The notes under the pieces: generated by a model
Seen by the model: the letters and a program-made list of their open reading frames with translations, nothing else
Told to the model about the DNA's origin: nothing
Databases searched by the model: none
Translations under genes and position numbers: made by a program
Assembly: GCF_016808095.1 (NCBI RefSeq)
Contig: NC_068975.1
Location: forward strand, 37,904,001-37,968,000
Reading direction: 5' to 3'
Source of the DNA: Vigna angularis
Lineage: Eukaryota; Streptophyta; Magnoliopsida; Fabales; Fabaceae
Length of the DNA stretch: 64,000 nt
Shown here: positions 34,231 to 45,623 of the stretch, one piece after another
How positions within the stretch are numbered: position 1 is the first letter of the stretch
Layout: every line of letters starts with the position of its first letter

Positions 34231-35032
34231 TCTGATATGATTTATGTGAATGCATGAGATATAATAAAATTACTGTGATGACTGTATTTTATAATGTTAA
34301 TGTGAGTTGAGGAATATGAGTATGGTATGAATCTCATGGAGAGATTATGTAATATTATGTCATTAGTGTGTATGTTGATGTTGAGGGTCCCGTAGTTGGA
34401 GGTTATCCTGATACTCTAATAACCATCCAATCTCATGTAGAGAAGGATGAATTATGTGGTGAGAGGAGCAGGAGGTCCTGGTCTACGTTCCGGTTTGAAC
34501 ATAGTGAGGGGACTAACCTTGTGAATGGTATGAAGTATTTTGGAAGGGTATTTGTAAGAAAAAGTAGAAGTCATCACAAGTGCATAACCTCCCATGACCG
34601 CTCATCAACGTATCATCCGGATGAGTGTCTAGTAGGAATTGTGGTATGTTAGTATATGAGAATGTCTGACCTAAATATTATATGATGTTTTTATTGAAGT
34701 AATTACGCATGTTTTATAATTGTTGTGTTGCATGTTAGCTCACCCTTACTTGTTTGTTTGTGCCGGGAAAATTGTATTTTTGCGATGATCGTATAACGTA
34801 TTTGTTATACGGGAGCAGAGGAAGAATTGTCGCATGATCTGGTGTATATGAAGGAAGATTTGGAAGAACAGATTAGAGGGATTCAATGATATCTCTGCAG
34901 TCAACTATGAGCTTAAAACTTATGTATATATTTAAGTTTGAGGTTACATGGTGTTATTGCAATTGTATTATTACAATATTTTTAAATTTTGAACTTTTAA
35001 AGGGAGAATTTTTGGGATGTTACAATAATAAG

Positions 35033-35697
35033 CTGTCAAAACGGGTAATCCGGCTCGACCAAGTCCAATCCATCACGGGTTGATCATTTAATGAGTAAAC
35101 CCAACTTGGCTCACTTATTAGTAAGTTGAAATAAAATTTAAACTTGACTCGGCCCATCACGCATTGGTGGATTAAATGGGTTGATTGCTCACTTAATTAT
35201 AAGTTTTTTTAAAAAAATAATTTTAAATTCAAATCTAAATAAATTTCACTCTAAAATATGTTAAAATCCAAAGAAAATTCAAAATAAAAATAAAAATATC
35301 ATAAATCCAAACGTACTCCAAAAAAGAACACAAAATTCGAACAAATAAGTTTTTGATGTTGATAATTTTTGTATCACTTGTCCATTTATAATATTAGAGT
35401 CTTAAATAGATAAATCTATAATATTTTTCTTTCTTGAAATATCTTTTTTTTATCTCATCTACAATATAAAAAAATGTTAACTAATAATATTGAAACACAA
35501 AATAATAAATAATTAAATTAAATTAGGTGGGTTTGTGAGCCAACTCGGCTCACCACGGGTTCAATCCAGGTAAATCGGGTTTAAGTGAGCCGGGTTAAAA
35601 ACTAACTCGCATAAAAAATTACAATTGTTTCAAACTTAACTCGACTTAAATTCGTGATGAACCAGATTAGCTTGCAGATTACAACCAATTTTCACAG
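35033..35697. mobile_element. Non-autonomous short-TIR DNA element, hAT-like
   Basis: The ends CTGTCAAAAC and (complement) CTGTGAAAAT form imperfect terminal inverted repeats. The flanks are a perfect 7-bp duplication, TAATAAG at 35,026-35,032 and 35,698-35,704. The interior has words such as GGCTCACTT, GAGCCAACTCGGCTCACC and CACGGGTT near both ends, typical of small non-autonomous plant elements, and no transposase. The duplication length fits a hAT element (usually 8 bp) with one changed base, so the class is tentative. Its left duplication overlaps that of solo LTR copy C. Confidence 0.6.
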
Positions 35698-35926
35698 TAA
35701 TAAGAATAAGTACATTATGTCAGCCTTAGACAAATTTGTTTTAAAAAAAAATCAATCAGAAAGCTAAATATAATTCAGTCTTTCTGAGTTAATAGAAACA
35801 ATAAAACAAAAACTCCTTTTATAACAGGGAAAACTCATGTATGTATTGATATGTGTATTTCTTTTATGATGATTAAAAACAATAAGATTATTATTGTAAT
35901 TATAGAAGTAAATATAAACAATTTAC

Positions 35927-35957
<31 letters not shown>

Positions 35958-35961
<4 letters not shown>

Positions 35962-36457
35962 AGTTTGCTAATTTACATAAAGTCTTCTTTTAGTTGGTAT
36001 ATTATAGCAAACTCTATCAAGTTTTAATGGAAAAAAAAATTCTTATTAGAAAAACATAATTTTAAACAAAGAGTATTTTAATAATTTTAATATTTAATTT
36101 AAAATAAAAAAATAAAAAGGTAGTTATTTATAATCTATAACTTAATAACTACCTTTATTTTTTTATTTTAAAAAAACTAATAACTATTGATACATGTGGC
36201 AGCAATCATAAATGATAAATAACACAATCATGAATGATAGGGTTTAGGGTTTTGGGGTTATGGTTTAGGATTTTTTTTTAAATAAAAATATAAAAGGTAG
36301 TTATTAAGTCATGGATTGTAAATAACTATTTTTTTTAAATCAAATATTAAAATTATTAAAATACCCTTAGAAGTATGTTTTTCTTTGAATAGGAACTTTT
36401 TTGTCCATTAAAACTTGGTACATTACCAACTAAAAACCTTACGTAAATTAAGAAACC

Positions 36458-36462
<5 letters not shown>
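35958..36462. mobile_element. Foldback / MITE-like element with arms of roughly 200 bp
   Basis: The left arm (35,958 to about 36,178) and right arm (about 36,270-36,462) are inverted copies. Shared words include CAAGTTTTAATGGA, AGAAAAACATA, GTATTTTAATAATTTTAATA and TTAATAACTACCTTT. The loop holds TAGGGTTTAGGGTTTTGGGG. Each arm abuts a TA microsatellite (35,930-35,959 and 36,461-36,521), which hides any TA target duplication. No transposase is present. Some arm words form a second small hairpin near 36,105-36,165. Confidence 0.65.

Positions 36463-36521
<59 letters not shown>
36461..36521. repeat. (TA)n microsatellite
   Basis: About 30 TA units at the right end of the foldback element, followed by TACATATATG and (TG)n. 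Confidence 0.92.
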
Positions 36522-36528
<7 letters not shown>

Positions 36529-36938
36529 TGTGTGTGTGTGACACCCGGAACCAAACTGCATTTTTTAGTTTAGTTATAATTAAGAAAATGTGCAAAATCC
36601 TGCGAATTACTTCTGAATTCATTTTCTTTTTTGAATAATTTAAGAAAAATCTTAAAGAACCATAGCATTTCACGTTTTATTGGTAATCCACTTTGATTCT
36701 CTATTAACCAAAAATTTTGGACTATTACCATGGTTAAAAATAGTTTGAAGTCTATACGCAGTGTAGTACTCTTTCTACCACTATGTTAATACAGAAAGGA
36801 AATGGTTTCAAAACAATTATTATATTTTTTTTCGATATAAAACACTCGTCGATAAAAAAAAATGGCTTGAATCCTATTTACGACGAGAAATCAAAAACGG
36901 GTGAATTTAAACATCCCCTTTGTACGATGCGTAATCGA

Positions 36939-37130
36939 TGCCGGAATGAGAGAGATTTAGAGACGGTATAAGTATGAGACTATACAATTGAAGGATAACT
37001 TAAAAAAGGAATTGATTTGGCTACTCATATCACCAAAATGCATTTGTTTTTCGGTAGCCTAACCCATAACAACTCTATGGTTAAGTGTGTTTAGGCTCGA
37101 GTAATTTAGGGATAAATGACTTTATGGAAA
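36939..37130 (+). mobile_element. Degenerate Cassandra-like TRIM fragment with 5S rRNA-like segment
   Basis: The block 36,939-37,060 (CCGGAATGAGAGAGATTTAG to TTTTCGGTAGCCT) is followed at 37,069-37,130 by sequence resembling the 3' half of plant 5S rRNA. It has AACTCTATGGTTAAGTGTG for AACTCCGCAGTTAAGCGTG, then GAGTAATTTAGGGATAAATGAC for the GAGTAGTACTAGGATGGGTGAC region. LTRs carrying a 5S-derived promoter are the definition of Cassandra TRIM elements. The internal promoter box is decayed, so this is a fossil. The termini are not identifiable. The family name rests on recall of legume Cassandra sequence and on the 5S match. Confidence 0.5.
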
Positions 37131-38218
37131 CTTTTCTCAAAAAGTGTATTGAATGAGGACAAATATATATATGGGGTTCACTGAAAATACTTTTATATAA
37201 ATTCTAAGTTTTAAGATAAAGAATATTTAAATAATTTCTGTTTTTTTTATATTTTAAATTAAAAATAAAATTTATTAAAATATCGTATATTTAAAGTATG
37301 TTTTTTTTATAATTAAAAGTTTTTTTTTCAACTAAAATAACTTTGTAAGTATCACTCTCTTTGAACCATATCGGTTTCTCTTCAATTCCAAATCTATTAT
37401 AAATATCTGTTTATTGGTTATTAAATCAATATTTTAAGTTTTTTTTATATAACAATTTATTAAAATTGAAATACAGTGTAATCCAACAACAATAAATGAA
37501 ATATTTTTTATGAAGTGACTAAGATCTTTTAAAAATATTTTTCGATTTTCAAAATATTTAGAATTTAAAGAAAAGAGAAAATTAATTATTTAGGGATTTG
37601 TCAATTTAAAAATAGATTTTAATAAATCTTTAAGCAAGTTCTTTAATATAAATATCCTACTTTTCTATAACAATAATTATCAATATCATATATATATATA
37701 TATATAATCAGAATTTTTTTTAATATTATATTATTTTTATTTTTAAATTGAATTCAATATTTTTAAGAATAAATTATTAAATAGTTAAAACAATCTTATA
37801 TATCAAAAAGATATATCTTTTGTTATAAATGACAATTATATCATTAATTAGTAGAATATTTGTTGGAACTGAAAGAAAACAACAGCATTGGTGGATTAGA
37901 GGCAGTTATCCCCTGATTTTATGAATTATTAGATCTTAACATAATAAGACATAGAATGAATATATCAACATAGAAAAAAGCAAACTGCAAAGCCACCAAT
38001 TGTACTGTCACACGATCTTTTCTTTCTCCTATTTCTAGGGTTTATACCTTTCAATTTTCTCTCTTCTAACCTAACAACACATTCAATTCATCTTTCTTCA
38101 TCTCTTCCTCAATTTTCCATCAATCTTGGGCTACGCATCTTCGTCTTCTCTCTAACATCTCTGTTTCTTCCTCCGATTCAGGCTCGCCATTATCGTAAAC
38201 ATTCATATATTATTCATC
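37131..38218. other. AT-rich DNA and upstream region of the YTH gene
   Basis: Mostly AT-rich with a short TA tract near 37,690. The last 200 bp become CT-rich (TTCTCTCTTCTAACC, CATCTCTTCCTC), typical of a plant 5' leader before the ATG at 38,219. Confidence 0.45.
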
Positions 38219-41200
38219 ATGGACCGTGGCAAGAGATTCCAGAAACGTATCCTTCTTTTATTTTACCTTTACACATTTTTTTTAAATTATTATTATTCCT
38301 TCAAGTAATAATCAGTTTATTCATTGGCATCCCACTTCTTCAGTATGTTTACCTTTTGCCACATTATCTGTTGTATTCATTTTACTGGGTATCAGATTTT
38401 CTGCAGTGAGTGGGTGACAATTGTGCAGTCACTGCTGTTAATTTTTTTCCCTTACTACACTTAGTATTAGTCTCAACAACTGAGTTATGGAAATCCATTG
38501 TAGGACAAAAATATATCTATTACCAAAACTAAGTTGTCTATAATAAATACCACATTTTAGGTTTTTCTTTTATAAGATGTTATAGACTCTAAATTTGTAG
38601 AACGCACAATAGTCTGCTTTTGATAGTAAGTAATAAGATTGAGAATAGTAGTAACTCGGTCAAAACTTTAGTCAAATGGGAAGAATCATTAATTAAAAAG
38701 GACATATCTCTACAAATTAAATTAATAATAATTCTTCTTAATTAGCACTGATCTTGCTTATTTTCTCTTCTGGAGATAAAACAGATTTGTACTTTGATAA
38801 CTTTTAAATTGTTGTTGATTTATTTTTTTCTCTTAGACATGTTTCAGATATTTGTGTTCTATTTATGATTTATGATATACTTAACCATGTGATATAGTTC
38901 AATACGTCCCTAAAAGAACTATAAAAGGAACTACAAGTCATAGTCAGCAGCGGAAGGATGAAGATGTGGTATGCCCACTTTCTAAGTCTTTTTCTATAAT
39001 ATTAATGTGTGTCTCACTCTGCTTTTCTTTCAAAATTTAGTTTTTGATTCTCTTTAATAAACAACTACTGCAAAGCTTTTCTACTGAAATGTCAACAGTA
39101 AACCACATTGTTTGAGTGATAGCTTGTCTTCTGCATTAGAGTAAACTTTAAGCACTTTCTTAACGACAGTGTCATAAAAAAGTAAAAATAAATTAAAAAA
39201 AAGAAACAACTTATATCATAAATAGAGCAACACTTATGACATTTTTTTGAGATTTGTTTCCATAAGATTTAACTGGTTATTTTAACTATTTAAGATATAT
39301 GTTTCTTAGAATTCTACTGTAAGGTTTGTGAGAATAGGAAAACTATAAAGCTCGATAGACTTGCTTTTACAGAATACATTATCAAAATCTTAATTCTCAA
39401 TTGAGAATTTTGTCATGTTGGTTATTTACATATCGAAAATATTTTTATGTCCTATATTTAAAACATTAAGTAAGTGTCTGTTTGTCTCGCGCCTGCTAAT
39501 CTTTATATTTTATAGGATTACAAGTGTCTTTCTCTTTGACACACAATTTTTCCTATGTTTTCACTTTCTAACTTATGGCACTTCTATTTATGGAAGATAA
39601 CAAGAGTCAGATAACTACTTAATCTTCCTAGAATTTTGTGCTTTTGCCTTTCTAGGAGACAGTCACCCACCTTTGGTATTAGCAAAAATTGTTTCAGACC
39701 CATACCTTTATAGAGTTACTTGAATGTGATAAAATGTAGTTCTTATCAATTATGGAGAACTTTGGACAATTACTCGATTGGCTGTCAGCCTGTTGCATCG
39801 AGGTCACCATATATAAATCACACTGTGGACTTTATAATATATATACTTTTATAACTGTCCATGAATGCCAACTGGGACTAACAATAACACGCAGTTTTTT
39901 GTAGTTTTGTTTCTGACCTTTATATGTCTCATGATGCCATCATATTCACTATATTTTATGAATATGTTTCTGCAGGTTTCTAGAAAAGATTGTATCTCAT
40001 CCGTTTCAACATCATTTGTGACCTCCTCTGGAGACGATGCTGGCGTTGCAGGTGAGGCAGCTCAAGAGTGAGAGGGATATTTTGTGTTTATCCTACACCT
40101 AATACTTATGAGGAAAGATGATAAAATAGTTCCTTGTCCACGTAAAATACTGCTGATAATGATAGTGATGTATCTGTCTTAGAAATTGCTCTATATTTAT
40201 AATTAACTACGCAAAACAATCCTGAATACTAAATGAGGATTATGATCACGACTGAAAATAATATTTTACTTTCTCTAGGATTAAATAAAGTCTTAACTTT
40301 ATCTTTTTAACATTTGATTCTTAACCTATGCAAATGCACTAGGATATTTATTATATGGATCATTACATTAAAATTGAGATTTTTTCTTATTTAAACTTAA
40401 ACATACTAATCAATGAAAGTTAGATGGAGTTGTTATTATGTTTGATATAAGCATTGACGACAAGAAGGCTATCTGAATCTGTTTGTTAAGCAGTGGTTTA
40501 ATGCTGTAATGATTTATGATATAGAAATTAAAATAAACATTTATTCATTTGGATACTTTTTGATAGCAGATATTTGATGAGCTAACTTGGAATGCTTTAA
40601 ATTTATGAACATTGTGCTGTGTAAATGAAACGTTTTTTTATTGATAGAACCTTTAGTTATCAGGGCTATTGTGGGTCTGGATGGGTATTGGGTTGATCAT
40701 CAATCTTATATCTCATAGACTGAGAATTTTCAACTACCAGGTGTGAATGAATCAGAAGCTCTGCCTTGTTATGCATCAGTCCCAACATCTATTGGTGTGC
40801 AGAGCCAAACGGTCAAGGGTTCTGTAATTGCAAAAACTCATCCAAAATCCCCTGGTCCAATGAAGCCGAATAACTTCAAGTCTACACATAGAAATGAGAG
40901 TTTAACCAGCATAATATATAAGCCCGTGACTAATACAGAAAAAGATATCAAAATTATAAACAAGGTAACAGTTGGAAGATTATGGTGTTTCAGATTTTTT
41001 ATTATATCATAAGGTATCATTGCTTCTAGTTTATTTATTTATTTTTGAGATGTGTTGTTGCTTTGATGAAGAATACTTCGAAAGTTATTATTGTCTTCAT
41101 TAACACCCTTTTAAGTTTTTTTGGATACTTTGTTACCGAAAATGTTCTCCTCGGTCTTGTTTGTCATCTCTTGCATCTGTTGTTTTACTTTCATTTAATA

Positions 41201-43306
41201 TACTTATCTAAATATGGAATGGGTAAAAAAACTCCCCTCTCTGTTTTATATTTTCACTATAATTCCTTGAGCATGTGAATGCTTATTTTGCAGGCTCCTC
41301 ATGTGCATTCTAATTTTACAGCAGCTACCTCTCCAACTACATATCAGCAGCACGTAGGAAAACTTTCATCTTCAGACACCTCAGGATGTCATATGTTTCC
41401 CCCCACAAACTACAGGCAAAATTCTTCTGACTACATTCGAAATACCTCTTCTACCAACAGACCAAATGGGAGAGTATCTAGTTTAAATGATCGACCTGTT
41501 TCAAATGACAAATTTAGGAATGGAGAATCTGAAACGTCAAAGGAAATGACTCGGGGACCTCGGGGTCATTACAACTATTTTCTTCTACCACCATCTATTG
41601 TTAATGATGAGTTTGAAACCACAATATCTAGAGACCAATATAACCTGTCAGATTTCCAAACTGAATACGAAACTGCTAAATTTTATGTGATTAAATCTTT
41701 TAATGAAGACGACGTTCATAAGGGTGTTAAATATAATGTTTGGACAAGTACTCCAAACGGAAATAGGAAGTTGAACACAGCGTACCTTGATTCAGAAGCT
41801 AAATTGAGACAGACAGACACGAAGTGTCCAGTATTCCTTTTCTTCTCAGTGAGTTCAAACCTTTGTTCACTTGTGGTCTCTCACTCTATTCATTTTCTTC
41901 AGCAGAAGTTTGACACAAAAACAAGTTTTTCATTTTTCCGTTCATATTTTAGATATTGACGTACTGTTATATCTTTTCTTCTATTTTATTTTATATTGGT
42001 TCTCTTCAGTGGGGATATATTATATTCAAAAACTCATTTAAAGAACATGAACGTCAATTAGTGTTTTCCTTTATATTTATGTCTAATAAGTGTGAAAATA
42101 AATGTTTTTTCAAGATTGGCTGATCAAAACTCCAAAACATATATTCTCTTCCAAATTTTATCTAGAATATCTATTATTTAAATATAATTGTCATTCACAA
42201 CAATTTTATCAGCTACTATAACTTTGATCCTGAATGTATTTCGTTGTCAAATCAGGTTAATGCTAGCGGACAGTTTGTTGGAGTGGCTGAGATGCTTGGG
42301 CCGGTGGACTTTAAAAAAGACATGAACTTTTGGAAACTTGACAAGTACAATGGTTTCTTCCCAATTAAGTGGCACATAATAAAAGATGTTCCCAACAACC
42401 AGTTTGTGCATATCATTCTTCCAAACAATGAGAACAAGCCTGTAACTTTCACTAGGGACACACAAGAGGTAACTCTTTTTATGTTTCAGTCTAATAGTTC
42501 TTGAGATCAACTTTTTTTTTTATCATTACATTAAAGAAGATAAAAGAGAGATAAGAAGTAACCTGTTAACCTTACTTTTGAAATAATTTGATCTCTTCTC
42601 TCTCTTTCTCTTGTGGATAATTTAAAATAGTTTAACCTGTTAAAGTCCAATTGTCCATATATCACATTTACTTTGGTCATATAAATGTCGTTAAAGTTAT
42701 TGACTCCATGTTTTGTTACAAGTGGTGTATAATTAAATTTGTGATTATATGGTTTGCAGATTGGACTGAAGGAAGGTCTGGAGATGCTGAATATTTTCAA
42801 AAATTATTCGGCTAAGACATCTCTCTTGGATGATTTTGACTTTTATGAGAACCGAGAAAAGTTATTTCGTTCTGAGAAGAAAACTATGCATACAAGGCCA
42901 GAACAGGGAGCATATGGTAATGCCAATTACCAAGTAAGTTCCATTTCCATCGTCTGCAGTGCTTCTTAGTTTTTTTTTTTGGATCGGCACAATGCTTCTC
43001 TGTTATTTCTGCAATTGGAGCATAGAAGATATGTGATTTTCCCCAAGTACACCCAATTGGACTATTGTAATGCTACTATGTTACGTTAGTCATTAGATTC
43101 TCCCTTGCATGCTGTAGAAACATTTTTCTTTCTTTTGTTCATATGTTGACTTTTTCGTTTTTTTGCCTTTTTACTTTATGCAGAATACTTTCAGGGCAAG
43201 AGAGAAGAAAACAGAGATTCAATCGAGTGCTACCGTGCAAGGTAGTCTGGTCAAACTTACAAAGAATCTTTCTCTAAATTCCTCTGGAAAACAAGGATTC
43301 AGATAG
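38219..43306 (+). CDS. YTH-domain m6A reader (ECT / YTHDF type)
   Basis: Eight exons, 38,219-38,246, 38,898-38,968, 39,976-40,051, 40,741-40,964, 41,294-41,848, 42,256-42,468, 42,760-42,933 and 43,184-43,306, give 487 residues. The N-terminal 260 residues are low-complexity and Ser/Thr/Asn-rich. The YTH domain covers about 260-395, with FYVIKSFNEDDVHKG, KYNVWTSTPNGN, VNASGQFVGVAEM, WHIIKDVPNNQF and NKPVTFTRDTQE. It binds N6-methyladenosine in mRNA through an aromatic cage. The expected Trp residues are at 283 and 344, but the third cage position is Tyr349 (LDKYNG), where most plant and animal DF-type readers have Trp. The N-terminal region is shorter than in typical ECT proteins of 600 or more residues. 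It is probably cytoplasmic and affects mRNA stability or translation. Confidence 0.92.
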
Positions 43307-44774
43307 CAAGATTAGTGGAGGGCCAGAGGAGAAAACAGAGCCGATGATATTTACTTGTGCTAGTAGGCATTTTAGAGTTACAGACATGCAGTTAGACTTT
43401 CTTAGTATTATATGACCATGATTTGTGTGATTTGCTCACAAGATAACCACGACCACATTTTATATTACTTGGTTTGCCATTCGCAAACGATCTTTAAAAT
43501 GAATCTATTGAGGTATGAATTTATGGAATGATGAAACTAAAAAAAGAAATAGTTAAAATATATTTAAATTAGTGAGTTAAATTGATGGTGATTTTCCTAC
43601 CTCTCAATTTTGTTTTGTTATATCTCTTACTCATTTTTGAAATAAATCATTTGGAATGTAGAAAAGTTATATTCTAAAAACACCTTTTTAAAATGAGTGG
43701 AAGGTGTAAAACAATTGTAGATTAAAAAACAAAGTTTATCTATGAATAATTTGCTATCAAATGTCTTATTAATATTTTAATATTCTATAAAATATTAAAT
43801 AACAAAAAAATTTATATGTTGCAACGTAGAATAGTCATTATATTATGATACCTATTGGGCCAAATAATTGGAATTTATACCTGTGAACAAAATAGGTTCA
43901 ATAAATTTGACTCATCAATTAAAATGATAGATTTTATTTATTTTCTTACAAAATCTTCATTTAATTTATTTAAATCATTTTAATTTTGTTTGACACGTTT
44001 TCTTAAATGTTTTTACCTTTTAGAAGTTAACATTAATATCAAGCTTGTAATTTTTGAGTTTATTAATTTGCTTGTCTCTCTATTTATTATTTTATCTTTA
44101 TCTCTAGAGGTCAAAAGAATCACATTCATTGCATAAATAAAATTTAAATATTCATCCAGAATTATAATTATTTGTACAGTTAATCCATTTTAAATTTTAA
44201 TTTTTTAAAATAAAATATAAGTATATCGTAAAAAGTGCATATATAAAATAACTAGTTCGAGTATTATTTTATTAATAATACACGAAAAAAATATTTAAAA
44301 CGAAAGAGAATAGATATGCTATTTAAAATAAATAAGGAAGGTGAATATAATTTATAATCATCTACATGCTGTATATTAAAGGGAACAACGTCACTATTTA
44401 GGCTTTTTTTTATTATATAAGTCATTAATTAAAGAACAACGTGCTAAAATGAAATATCAGTGTAAATAGGATATTTTGTTATCGCATTAGAACCCTTAAT
44501 GTCTTATATATAGTTATTTATTTCTTTTTTATTGATAAAAAGTATTAAACATTCAACTTGAATTTATATATATATTTTAAAATTTTAAATAATTACTTTT
44601 TTATATTTTTAAGTAAAATGTAATTAATATCTTATTTTAAATAAACCTAAGAAAATTGAAGTATTTTATTAAAAGCATAAGAAAAATAAATATTACAGGC
44701 TAGTAAGTATTTTGAAAAAAGAAATCGTTATTTTATTATAATTGAAGATGCGTGTTTGTCTTATGAAAAAACTT

Positions 44775-44810
<36 letters not shown>

Positions 44811-45623
44811 TAAATATTAGGAGTTTGTTTTGAACACTATAAAAGCACATGTTTTGAATAGAAGGAGAGGTTTTCAGAGTTAGATCATCCACGCCTTCTT
44901 CCCGCCATTTTCTCTCTTCCATGGAACCTTCTCACCTTCTCACCTTCTCACCGTGCAGTTTTCTCTTCTCTCACTCCTTTTCTTCGGATCTCGGTAAGAC
45001 TGGGACCATTTCCTTTCTACTTCTGTAATCTTTAATTTTCTACTCTGTTTTCTGGGCAGATGAACTTTTCTTTGAACAATTGTAAAAGAAAAAAACAAGT
45101 AAAAGTGAATTTAACTAAACCAAACTATTTTTCGTCTTCGGCCTGATTGATTGGATTCTCAAGAAACTTATTACTCATCTTGACTCAAACCATGACTATG
45201 TGTTTATTTGTTTTTCTTTCTGATACTTCGAGTATCTTTTATTTTATAGAAAATGTCATTAAAAATTGAGATTGAAGAAAAAAAAAAGTGAGTAAGCGTT
45301 TAATTACCTCCTAACATTAATATTTATTGGATATATAGCTTTTGTTTAAAATTAGCATTAGAATTTTTACCATGTAATGTTTTTTTTATCGTGCTTATTT
45401 TTACATTAATTGGATCAGATATATCTCTCTTCTATATTTGTTTTTTGATCTCTGAGTGCAATTAAGGGGATAATATAAAATAATTTTTTATTTGAGAAAT
45501 ATTAAAGATGATATTTTCAATTAGTATTTAAGAACGAATTTTATTTGGCAAGTATGGTGGGAAGCGGAAAGGAGAAACAGAAACCCTCTTTGAGTTGCAT
45601 TGAGATTGAAATTTCAAATTTCA
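43307..45623. other. AT-rich intergenic DNA and possible 5' leader of the TruA-like gene
   Basis: The sequence to about 43,500 is probably 3' UTR of the YTH gene. The rest is AT-rich with a TA tract at 44,779-44,806. A C/T-rich segment at 44,880-44,996 ends in a good donor (CTCG|GTAAGACTGG) and contains CACCTTCTCACCTTCT repeats, so it could be a non-coding first exon of the gene at 45,624. This is unproven. Confidence 0.35.

Larger units (their letters stand above)
31927..35024 (+). mobile_element. Solo LTR-like element, CGTTCG-rich long-LTR family (copy C)
   Basis: The 3,098-bp element starts TGTAAGGACC and ends GGGATGTTACA. It is flanked by a perfect 5-bp duplication, ATAAT at 31,922-31,926 and 35,025-35,029. 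No internal terminal repeat, gag or pol is visible, so it is best read as a solo LTR of a long-LTR Ty3/gypsy-like family. In order it contains a leader, the dense motif array (32,515-33,780), a pure AT microsatellite (34,151-34,229), and a GGTTATCCTGATACTC block (about 34,403). Last comes a GATGATCGTATAACG segment (about 34,785) that is homologous to copies A and B. The AT tract and the array account for most of its extra length. Confidence 0.78.

Noticed and set aside
36239..36272. Interstitial telomere repeat (TTTAGGG-like)
   Set aside because: Only one or two imperfect units, in the loop of the foldback element.
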